Positions 33,576 through 42,896 of a stretch of DNA of 64,000 nucleotides are shown piece after piece. A program made the translations under genes and the position numbers. This DNA is from Pteria penguin (lineage: Eukaryota; Mollusca; Bivalvia; Pterioida; Pteriidae), in NCBI GenBank assembly GCA_035048485.1, contig CM068586.1, positions 46,908,287 to 46,972,286 of the forward strand, written 5' to 3'. Below the pieces are notes generated by a model, which was not told the DNA's origin, did no database searches, and was given only the letters and a program-made list of their open reading frames with translations. Positions within the stretch are counted from its first letter, which is position 1. Every line of letters begins with the position of its first letter.

Positions 33576-36500
33576 CTGCACACAGAAGAAGAGGATACAG
33601 GCTGAGGGCCGTTCCCTCAACGCGACATCAGCACTGGAAAGGGAAGTATCTCTTTTGGTTTATATATTACTGATGGATGAATGGACGTTTGGGCCTGAAG
33701 GTATGATAATGGTGTATGCATGTGGGAGTGAAAGTGGTAGGTGGTAAAAGTAAAGACTGTAAGTGACTTGTTACAAATTCTGATAATTCACATCTCTCTT
33801 TTTGCGACCTTTGTCAACATACAATGAAATGTTCACAACTCATGTTCTTTTCTAACCTCTCTTGAATCTTAGTTTTTGCAGCTGCACACAGAAGAAGAGG
33901 ATACAGACTGAGGGCCGTTCCCTCAACGCGACATCAGCACTGGAAAGGGAAGTATCTCTTTTGGTTCATATATTACTGATGGATGAATGGACGTTTGGGC
34001 CTGAAGGTATGATAATGGTGTATGCATGTGGGGGTGAAAGTGGTAGGTGGTAAAAGTAAAGACTGTAAGTAACTTGTTACAAATTCTGATAATTCACATC
34101 TCTCTTTTAGCGACGTTTGTCAACATACAATGAAATGTTCACAACTCATGTTCTCTTCTAACCTCTCTTGAATCTTAGTTTTTGCAGCTGCACACAGAAG
34201 AAGAGGATACAGACTGAGGGCCGTTCCCTCAACGCGACATCAGCACTGGAAAGGGAAGTATCTCTTTTGGTTCATATATTACTGATGGATGAAAGGACGT
34301 TTAGGCCTGAAGGTATGATAATGGTGTATGCATGTGGGAGTGAAAGTGGTAGGTGGTAAAAGTAAAGACTGTAAGTAACTTGTTACAAATTCTGATAATT
34401 CACATCTCTATTTCCGCAACCTTTGTCAACATACAATGAAATGTTCACAACTCATGTTCTCTTCTAACCTCTCTTGAATCTTAGTTTTTGCAGCTGCACA
34501 CAGAAGAAAAGGATACAGACTGAGGGCCGTTCCCTCAACGCGACATCAGCACTGGAAAGGGAAGTATCTCTTTTGGTTCATATATTACTGATGGATGAAT
34601 GCACGTTTAGGCCTGAAGGTATGATAATGGTGTATGCATGTGGGAGTGAAAGTGGTAGGTGGTAAAAGTAAAGACTATAAGTAACTTGTTACAAATTCTG
34701 ATAATTCACATCTCTCTTTTTGTGACCTTTGTCAACATACATTGAAATGTTCACAACTCATGTTCTCTTCTAACCTCTCTTGAATCTTAGTTTTTGCAGC
34801 TGCACACAGAAGAAAAGGATACAGACTGAGGGCCGTTTCCCTCAACGCGACATCAGCACTGGAAAGGGAAGTATCTCTTTTGGTTCATATATTACTGATG
34901 GATGAATGCATGTTTAGGCCTGAAGGTATGATAATGGTGTATGCATGTGGGAGTGAAAGTGGTAGGTGGTAAAAGTAAAGACTATAAGTAACTTGTTACA
35001 AATTCTGATAATTCACATCTCTCTTTTTGTGATCTTTGTCAACATACATTGAAATGTTCACAACTCATGTTCTCTTCTAACCTCTCTTGAATCTTAGTTT
35101 TTGCAGCTGCACACAGAAGAAGAGGATACAGACTGAGGGCCGTTCCCTCAACGCGACATCAGCACTGGAAAGGGAAGTATCTCTTTTGGTTCATATATTA
35201 CTGATGGATGAATGCACGTTTAGGCCTGAAGGTATGATAATGGTGTATGCATGTGGGAGTGAAAGTGGTAGGTGGTAAAAGTAAAGACTATAAGTAACTT
35301 GTTACAAATTCTGATAATTCACATCTCTCTTTTTGTGACCTTTGTCAACATACATTGAAATGTTCACAACTCATGTTCTCTTCTAACCTCTCTTGAATCT
35401 TAGTTTTTGCAGCTGCACACAGAAGAAAAGGATACAGACTGAGGGCCGTTCCCTCAACGCGACATCAGCACTGGAAAGGGAAGTATCTCTTTTGGTTCAT
35501 ATATTACTGATGGATGAATGGACGTTTGGGCCTGAAGGTATGATAATGGTGTATGCATGTGGGGGTGAAAGTGGTAGGTGGTAAAAGTAAAGACTGTAAG
35601 TAACTTGTTACAAATTCTGATAATTCACATCTATCTTTTCACGACCTTTGTCAACATACAATGAAATGTTCACAACTCATGTTCTCTTCTAACCTCTCTT
35701 GAATCTTAGTTTTTGCAGCTGCACACAGAAGAAGAGGATACAGACTGAGGGCCGTTCCCTCGATGCGACATCAGCACTGGAAAGGGAAGTATCTCTTTTG
35801 GTTCATATATTACTGATGGATGAATGGACGTTTGGGCCTGAAGGTATGATAATGGTGTATGCATGTGGGGGTGAAAGTGGTAGGTGGTAAAAGTAAAGAC
35901 TGTAAGTAACTTGTTACAAATTCTGATAATTCACATCTCTCTTTTTTGCGACCTTTGTCAACATACAATGAAATGTTCACAACTCATGTTCTCTTCTAAC
36001 CTCTCTTGAATCTTAGTTTTTGCAGCTGCACACAGAAGAAGAGGATACAGACTGAGGGCCATTCCCTCAACGCGACATCAGCACTGGAAAGGGAAGTATC
36101 TCTTTTGGTTCATATATTACTGATGGATGAATGGACGTTTAGGCCTGAAGGTATGATAACGGTGTATGCATGTGGGAGTGAAAGTGGTAGGTGGTAAAAG
36201 TAAAGACTGTAAGTGACTTGTTACAAATTCTGATAATTCACATCTCTCTTTTTGCGACCTTTGTCAACATACAATGAAATGTTCACAACTCATGTTCTCT
36301 TCTAACCTCTCTTGAATCTTAGTTTTTGCAGCTGCACACAGAAGAAGAGGATACAGACTGAGGGCCATTCCCTCAACGCGACATCAGCACTGGAAAGGGA
36401 AGTATCTCTTTTGGTTCATATATTACTGATGGATGAATGGACGTTTGGGCCTGAAGGTATGATAATGGTGTATGCATGTGGGGGTGAAAGTGGTAGGTGG

Positions 36501-36943
36501 TAAAAGTAAAGACTGTAAGTAACTTGTTACAAATTCTGATAATTCACATCTCTCTTTTCATGACCTTTGTCAACATACAATGAAATGTTCACAACTCATG
36601 TTTTCTTCTAACCTCTCTTGAATCTTAGTTTTTGCAGCTGCACACAGAAGAAGAGGATACAGACTGAGGGCCGTTCCCTCAACGCGACATCAGCACTGGA
36701 AAGGGAAGTATCTCTTTTGGTTTATATATTACTGATGGATGAATGGACGTTTGGGCCTGAAGGTATGATAGATGTGTATGCATGTGGGGGTGAAAGTGGT
36801 AGGTGATAAAAGTAAAGACTGTAAGTAACTTGTTACAAATTCTGATAATTCACATCTCTCTTTTCGCAACCTTTGTCAATATACAATGAAATCTTCACAA
36901 CTCATGTTTTCTTCTAACGTCTCTTGAATCTTAGTTTTTGCAG
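30527..36943 (+). repeat. Tandem array of 21 exon-plus-intron-like 306-bp units
   Basis: Each unit has a 125-nt block starting CTGCACACAGAAGAAGAGGA and ending GGGCCTGAAG, then GTATGATAATGG and a 181-nt spacer that ends TCTAACCTCTCTTGAATCTT and AGTTTTTGCAG. The spacer thus has a branch-point-like TCTAAC, an AG acceptor and a GT donor. Block starts: 30527, 30833, 31139, 31443, 31745, 32050, 32356, 32662, 32966, 33270, 33576, 33882, 34188, 34494, 34800, 35107, 35413, 35719, 36026, 36332 and 36638. The block length is not a multiple of three, the 63-codon frame seen in most units lacks an ATG, and copies carry small frame-breaking indels (near 31530 and 34838). Serial inclusion would therefore not keep one frame. 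No protein function is claimed. Confidence 0.95.
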
Positions 36944-37393
36944 CTGGAGAAGTTGTTGACTTATCACAATCTAGGGCAAGAGAAGAAATACAGAACAAAG
37001 AAAAATAGGAGACATTGCAAAACAAATGGAATAGGGATGAGACCGGGATTGAGGAGACTGCAAAACAAAGAGACAGCACAAACCATGGAGACAGCACAAA
37101 CCATGAAGACAGAACAAACCACAGAGACAGCACAAACTGCGGAGATGGCACAAACCACAGAGACAGCACAAACCATGGAGACAGCAGAAACAACGGAGAC
37201 AGTACAAACCACGGAACACGGAGACAGTACAAACCACGGAGACAGCACAAACCACAGAGACAGCACAAACTGCGGAGATGGCACAAACCACAGAGACAGC
37301 ACAAACCACAGAGACAGTGAACAAACCATGGAGACAGCACAAACCACGGAGACAGTGAACAAACCATGGAGACAGCACAAACCACGGAGATAG
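36944..37393 (+). CDS. Possible terminal exon running into minisatellite
   Basis: The last TTTTTGCAG of the array is followed not by the usual block but by CTGGAGAAGTTGTTGACTTA and a frame open for about 150 codons. The first part is basic (EKKYRTKKNRRHCKTNGIGM); the rest is a Thr/Gln/Glu hexapeptide repeat (TAQTTE and variants) encoded by the 18-bp minisatellite. If transcripts from the array splice here, this would be the final exon. No ATG supports independent translation, and minisatellite frames are easily open by chance. Confidence 0.22.
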   Translation: MEKLLTYHNLGQEKKYRTKKNRRHCKTNGIGMRPGLRRLQNKETAQTMETAQTMKTEQTTETAQTAEMAQTTETAQTMETAETTETVQTTEHGDSTNHGDSTNHRDSTNCGDGTNHRDSTNHRDSEQTMETAQTTETVNKPWRQHKPRR

Positions 37394-37820
37394 TACAAAC
37401 CAAAAACCACAGCCAGCACAAACCATAGAGACTGCATAAACCACGGAGACAGTACAAACCACGGAGACAGTAAACAAACCACAGAGACCGCACAAACCAC
37501 GGAGATAGTGAACAAACCATAGAGACCGCACAAACCATGGAGACATTGAACAAACCATGGAGACAGCACAAACCACGGAGACAGTGAACAAACCATGGAG
37601 ACCGCACAAACCACGGAGACAGTGCACAAACCATGGAGACAGTGAACAAACCATGGAGACAGCACAAACAATGGAGACAGTGAACAAACCACGGAGACAG
37701 TGAACAAACCATGGAGACAGTACAAACCATGGAGACAATGAACAAACCATGGAGACAGTACAAACCACGGAGACCGTGAGCAAACCACGGAGACAGCACA
37801 AACCATGGAGACGGTGAACA
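37060..37820. repeat. 18/21-bp minisatellite
   Basis: The core unit is GAGACAGCACAAACCACG with variants GAGACAGTGAACAAACCATG (extra bases) and occasional GAGATGGCACAAACTGCG. Because the 18-base core is a multiple of three and lacks stops, long frames are open on both strands, including about 300-360 codons on minus rich in Cys, Leu, Trp, Phe and Val. These are treated as repeat artefacts. Confidence 0.92.
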
Positions 37821-38149
37821 AACAAGACATAGGGAGTAAGTATGAAATAGAAGACGAGTCCGAGAGTGAAAGTAAGGATGAGCCCAAGTGAGAGCAAGAA
37901 TGAGAGTTTGTTGAATGAAATTATCTATGAAATTGAAGTGGAATATAACTAAAATCAACTATGTACACGCAAAATGAATTAAAATAGTTCAACGTAAACA
38001 AATTATTTACTTAACTTAACAGATATTGTAAAACTGTAAATTTCCAAACTTCTCACATTCTGCAGACTAGCAAACTTTCATTCCGACCTGCAAAAATAAT
38101 GAGGATGCCAGTCTGAATGACCTGCATCTTTTTTCAAGATTTCAGCATC
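37821..38149. other. Spacer between minisatellite and decayed array units
   Basis: Purine-rich GAGTGAAAGTAAGGATGAGC then AT-rich. No feature recognised. Confidence 0.4.
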
Positions 38150-38600
38150 TCTGAACTTGTTACAAATTCTGATAATTCACATCTGTCTTTTTGCGACCCT
38201 TGTCAAAGTACAATGAAGTATCTGTTTTGGTTTCTATATTCCAGAAAGATGAATGAATGTTTGGCTCTGTGGGTATAAATGTTTCAATGAAAGTGGTAGG
38301 TGGAAGAAATAGAGACCTCAAATTGCTACAAATTGTGACAACTCACACTAAAATCTTTAAAAACATATTTTTTTGTATTCTATGTTAAAACATAATGAAA
38401 TCTTCCGGATTCATGTTCTCTACTAACCTGTATATAATCTTGGATTTTACAGTTATACATAGATGAAGAGGAATCTGATGGCAATCAAGGCCCTGTAATG
38501 CTAGGTCAGCACTTGAAATGAAGATGTTTTGATACATGATCTATAAAGAGGCATCAATTTAAAGACCAGAAGGTATGTATGCTAAATAAAAGTGCTAGAT
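38150..38600 (+). repeat. Two decayed array units downstream
   Basis: 38155-38330 joins spacer sequence (ACTTGTTACAAATTCTGATA) directly to the second half of the block (AGTATCTGTTTTGGTTTCTA), an internally deleted unit. 38448-38572 is a full but diverged block preceded by TGGATTTTACAG and followed by GTATGTATGC; in the frame matching LHTEEEDTD of the array it reads LYIDEEESDGNQGPVMLGQH before a stop. Together with unit 0 these show the array grew inside an older tandem duplication. Confidence 0.65.
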
Positions 38601-39106
38601 GGTAAAAATAGAGAGTCTGACCACAAATGACCTGTTTAATTCTAATTTATCGTAGGAAAAAACATGTTTTTGGATACACCTCAAGCTGGACTCAAAAGAA
38701 GTCTGAACATTGTTTCAAAGGATACAGCTCAGGTTAAAGTTTTTAAAAAGTAGGTCAAATTCCAAGCTGAATGGCACTAGGTCCAAAACCATAGTACTAA
38801 ATGAAAGCTGTGATCCTAAAGAATCTATATTTGAACAAGGCAAACCCTGTATATTTATACCTTTAGAAAGACAAGGGTATAAAAATGAGAGAAGAGGGTA
38901 ACAAATTACCGGTATAATATATCATTATTACCACAGCTCGTCCTGACGAATGTCCAGAGAGCTGTTGTCATGCCCCCGTTAGGCAGCGTTGTTGTCATCG
39001 TCCATAGACAAAAACCTTGACCTGGATCATTATAAAACTTATGAACAACAATGGATTGGGCTTAAATATTTCATGTGTGTATTCCTTGTGAAAAAAACTT
39101 TCATTA
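38601..39106. other. No recognised gene
   Basis: A 63-codon frame (38710-38901) without support. AT-rich. Confidence 0.4.
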
Positions 39107-39118
39107 CACATCAATTTT

Positions 39119-39396
39119 AAGCCGGCGTGGCCTAGTGGTATCGCGTCGGACTCTTGATTGGGAGGCTGGGGTTCTAGTCCCGCTCTGGTCATGCCGGTGT
39201 CATGTCTTTCGGATGAGACAGTAAAAACCGAGGCCCCGTGTCGTGGTATGCATGGCACGTTAAAGATCCCTCACTGCTTCGTGTGGGTCCGTTGCAAAGG
39301 TCAAAATTTGTATGCCCCGCATCAGGCAGATGCCGTCACCATATACGTGAAATATTCGTGGTGTGACGTAAAACAAAAATCAATCAATCAATCAAT
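39119..39396 (+). mobile_element. Young tRNA-derived SINE with 12-bp target duplication
   Basis: The same subfamily as 18378 and 25925: head AAGCCGGCGTGGCCTAGTGG, intact central domain and (TCAA)n tail. Duplication CACATCAATTTT at 39107-39118 and 39397-39408. Confidence 0.95.
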
Positions 39397-39519
39397 CACA
39401 TCAATTTTTTTTACATTTTGACCTTGACCTCACAGAATGACTTACAAAACACTTGCTATTTAAATTTAGTTGCCACCTGCTAGCTGTCTCGTCAACTGAC
39501 AACTCTTGTTTGTCTTATA

Positions 39520-39798
39520 TATATAAGCCAGTGTGGCCTAGTGGATAAGGTGCTTGGCTCGTAATCGAGAGGTCCCAGGTTCAACTCCTGCCTTGGACAC
39601 ACCAGTGTTCTGTCTTTCAGATGAGACAGTAAAAACCCTCATGTCATGGTAGGTGTGGCACGTAAAAGATCCCTCACTGCTTCAGGTGGGTCCGATGCAA
39701 AGGTCTAAATTTGCATACAATGCATCAGGCAGATCTATGCCTTCACCATATATGTGAAATAATCATGGAGTGACGTAAAACAATAATCAATCAATGTA
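39520..39798 (+). mobile_element. tRNA-derived SINE, second subfamily, 9-bp target duplication
   Basis: Head AAGCCAGTGTGGCCTAGTGG then ATAAGGTGCTTGGCTCGTAA, B box AGGTTCAACTCCTG, central domain with a small deletion, tail CAATAATCAATCAA. TGTCTTATA at 39511-39519 and 39799-39807. Confidence 0.9.
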
Positions 39799-39818
39799 TG
39801 TCTTATACTAATATATCT

Positions 39819-40013
39819 AAGCCAGTGTGGCCTAGTGGAAAAGGTGCTCGGCTCGTGATCAAGCAGTCCAGGGTTCAACTCCTGCCATGGGCACACCAGT
39901 GTTCTGTCTTTCAGATAAGACAGAAAGAAAAACGAGGTCCCATGTCATGATAGGTGTGGCACGTAAAAGATCCCTCACTGTTTTGAGAGGGTCCCTTGCA
40001 AAGGTCTAAATTT
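39819..40013 (+). mobile_element. 3'-truncated SINE
   Basis: The head AAGCCAGTGTGGCCTAGTGG and central block match the preceding copy, but sequence similarity stops after AAGGTCTAAATTT, without the 3' block and tail. Two SINEs of one subfamily in tandem within 500 bases. Confidence 0.85.
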
Positions 40014-40063
40014 CGAGACACTTTTTTACTTTGGGTTTAGATTAAATTGTTCTTTCATTTCAG

Positions 40064-40175
40064 GTTTCAAACAAGACTTCACCCTGACGAACTGAAAAAA
40101 GAAACAATGATCACAACAGCTTGTCTAACAGGAGTTTACCTGCATAATTGCCGCATGTTACAGCACCAACTTTGA
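40064..40175 (+). CDS. Terminal coding exon, possibly transposase-derived
   Basis: A good acceptor (TTCTTTCATTTCAG) precedes 40064. In phase with one leading base, 36 codons run to TGA at 40173-40175: FQTRLHPDELKKETMITTAC, then a VYLHNCRML motif. An Ala-Cys about nine residues before Leu-His-Asn recalls the C-terminus of HARBI1/DDE_Tnp_4-type transposases, where AC..LHN is common (established for the family); the match is short, so this is inference. It could also be the last exon of a host gene. Upstream exons were not identified; three SINEs and the decayed array units lie immediately upstream. Confidence 0.45.
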
Positions 40176-41212
40176 ATAACAATCTTTTCCAACGACTAGA
40201 TATTATCACAAACTACCTCATGGAACTCTTCTTCATACTGGATTATCTGAAAAATAACATATAAAGTGAAGATCTGTGGTGTGAAATCTGACACTTATTA
40301 TATGACGTTTTTAGCAGTTACAGATACAGGCAGGCAGTGTTTTCAACTTTTCATATCGGAGGCAGCGGCATGTTATGAAACAAGTAATACAGAAATCTGC
40401 TTTAGATCAACAATAAAACAACAATATACATACATGTTTGCATGTGTTAATCTGGATGGAATAACATTATGTGACTATGGAGAAATGATAGAAATGAAGT
40501 GCCCTTACTGATGATGCCATTCTGAAATTAAGTGCCCTTACTAATGATGTCACTGTGAAAGGACTTGCACAATGCTGTTAGTTTAGATGTGACACTTAGA
40601 ACTTATTTCACATATGCGATATCTTGCCTGTGTAACTGCTGACTAAAATCCAGAATTGTGACTTTAACATAAATAAGAAAAATAACAGGATCATAATCAT
40701 TTGCATCTAAATTCGGAGACTTTTTAAGATGGAGCAGCTTTATATGAGACATCTTCAGGATCACATCTGCTGAACATTTTGTGATGACTCTGTGCCTGTG
40801 TAATAGACAGCAAGTTCATACAAGATAGCCTAGGATAAATATGACATTGTGGGAATTTAACCATCATGTGGACTGTCTATGTGTGTATGGACATTGTACA
40901 AGATTGATCCCTGTTACATTATACATTATATGTGCTGGAATTAAACAAAGACAACATCAAGAACTGTATTGTATCAAGTGATGAACTAACATTATATGAA
41001 ATAGTAAAAGTGAAGTCCTCCGAATGAAAACACTGTCGTCGTCTTCCAGACGGCCTGATGAGCTCTAACAGGGCGAAACAGTGTCAGGTATGCCAGTCTA
41101 TTAAACGAAACATGGTGTTTTAACAGCTCAGTTTGAACATTTGACATATAAAGATCATTAGGCATAGTAAATGTACAATCTGATTAAAACCATAACTTTC
41201 TTCCCCCTTCCA
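40176..41212. other. Possible 3' UTR and intergenic
   Basis: An 81-codon open stretch (40266-40511) begins in-frame GTGAAGATCTGTGGTGTGAA and contains several Cys but has no motif or splice context. AAGTGCCCTTACTGATGATG and AAGTGCCCTTACTAATGATG are adjacent near-duplicates (40497 and 40530). Confidence 0.35.
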
Positions 41213-41538
41213 ATTTGTCCCATTGCGGATCAAGATCTGGTGAAACTCTGTAAGGTGTCAAATTCTGGAGAACTTTGACTTTCAGCCACTCAGTGGATTG
41301 GCTTCAAATTCCTAGGAATGAAATTAATATCCCCAGCATTTGTATGTTTCACTTCAGTGTAAGCAAAACCTACAAGGTAGTCTTTGAACACTGTTTGCTG
41401 CGTATTGTGTCACTTGCAAATGTCTAGCCGAGTCATTGATCGGCTATGGGGAATAACCATTCTAGAGAATGAAACAGAGTTAACCAGAGCATAACCCCTA
41501 TGGGGTTTTGCCAGATCTTTATCCGCAATGGGACAAAT
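41213..41538. mobile_element. 326-bp MITE with 28-bp TIRs
   Basis: The left end ATTTGTCCCATTGCGGATC (then AAGATCTGG) is the reverse complement, one mismatch apart, of the right end (CCAGATCTTTATCCGCAATG then GGACAAAT). Internal CCCCTATGGGG is a small palindrome. No coding capacity. Confidence 0.8.
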
Positions 41539-41578
41539 AGATAAGCCGAATAGAGATATGAAGATTTAGTTTTAATCA

Positions 41579-41822
41579 GGGGCCAGTTGTTCGTAACTTC
41601 AACTCCTGGTTAACTTCACTAATGGTTAAACTTTATCTGACTATATCATAGAAATGAGAAATCTTCAAGTCAAAATTTGTGTACTTATTTGTTGCACTTG
41701 AATCCAGTTGTGTAATGTTATTTAGATATTTACACAGAAATCTTATAAATCAGATTAATTGTATCTCAAACTTTAACAACTGGTTAGCTTAAAACTGATT
41801 AAGATTTTGAACAACTGGCCCC
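41579..41822. mobile_element. 244-bp MITE with GGGGCCAGTTGTTC termini
   Basis: Perfect 14-bp TIRs GGGGCCAGTTGTTC and GAACAACTGGCCCC. Subterminal CTGGTTAACTT and AACTGGTTAGCTTAA are also inverted. No coding. Only 40 bases separate it from the preceding MITE. Confidence 0.85.
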
Positions 41823-42236
41823 AGATTGAGTTGATGTACTACATGTAACAACATAAAAATCAAGGCAAACTCAGCTAATATACTAACAACAAATGGACTT
41901 TATGATAATATATCTTTTCTATCTTATCGAGACCAGATTTGAATCTTCATCTGAGTTCCTACAAATGAGAAATCCTGCCCATGTAAAGGTCAGTTTTTTT
42001 TCCCAGAGAACTACTTTTCATACACTGCATCACTCTACTTTTAATACAAACATGTACACTGTAATGATGTACCAATATATCAGTGTAAAGATCTCAGGTA
42101 TGCTATATTAATTATGACTAAGTTTTGTCACTGTCATTTTCAATGATTTGTTCGTCAAATTAACTACAATTTATGCTTACTGCACATCTTCCCATACTTA
42201 AGTTTTATCAAACTAGACAACAACTGTTTGACTGGT

Positions 42237-42395
42237 TGTCAGGGGTCAGTCCTTCAAAACTTAAACCACTGGTTAAAATTTGAGAGACAATTAATTCAAT
42301 TTATAAGAATTCTGTATAGAAATCTAACTTGTTTCACTAAGTTTGTTTCATATGCTACAAATTCGTACACAAAGTATGTTTTGAACAACTGCCCC
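42237..42395. mobile_element. Decayed relative of the GGGGCCAGTTGTTC MITE
   Basis: GGGGTCAGTCCTTCAAAACT at the left and GAACAACTGCCCC at the right, with internal ACTTAAACCACTGGTTAAAA and ATAGAAATCTAACTTG resembling the intact copy at 41579. Ends approximate. Confidence 0.45.
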
Positions 42396-42896
42396 AGAGG
42401 GATTTTTCTCAAATAAATGATCAACATGATATAATATTCTGCATCCCTGTCTCATGGGCCAACTTTCAGTGGTTTTTTTTTTCTTTAAATCAGGTCCATT
42501 ATAAGGCACCTTCCAAAAGGAAATTTCACTGATTTTTCCCAAAATTTATCTAAATTTTTCCCAAACATTGATCTTTTAACATTATTATTCGGTACCTTTG
42601 AAAAAAAAACCACTGGCTTTGTTCATTCAGCAAGGTGCTTGGCTTATGACCTAGAGGTTGTGAGTCAAGTCTCCTGTTGGCAGTCTTTGAAAAATAAACC
42701 TTGCTGAAAATTGATTAAAAGACAACTACCATTTCTTTCTTGACAAATAAAAGGTATCAAAAAACCTCAGACTGTTCCGGCTTCTTAATTCTGTCTGTTA
42801 CATGTACCTGCCCTTTGGGCTTGTATTGAAAAAAGTTTATTCAAAGACTATGTTGGAATCAGCTCTTTTGCAGTTTTGGATACAACATTAAAAACC
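42396..42896. other. No gene; weak tRNA-like text
   Basis: 42628-42682 (AAGGTGCTTGGCTTATGACC then GTGAGTCAAGTCTCCTG) resembles a decayed SINE head. Nothing else recognised. Confidence 0.35.

Noticed and set aside
30813..36806. Sixteen near-identical 63-codon proteins in tandem
   Set aside because: The frame starts with TTG inside the putative intron end, not ATG; several units break the frame, and substitutions are not biased to silent sites.
30527..36943. CRISPR-like array
   Set aside because: Units are contiguous 306-bp repeats with no unique spacers, in a clearly eukaryotic sequence.
36876..37958. Minus-strand open frames of 307-360 codons rich in Cys, Leu, Trp and Val, suggestive of membrane proteins
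   Set aside because: All three reading frames on minus and two on plus are open because the 18-bp repeat core is a multiple of three without stops. No start, splice or domain evidence.
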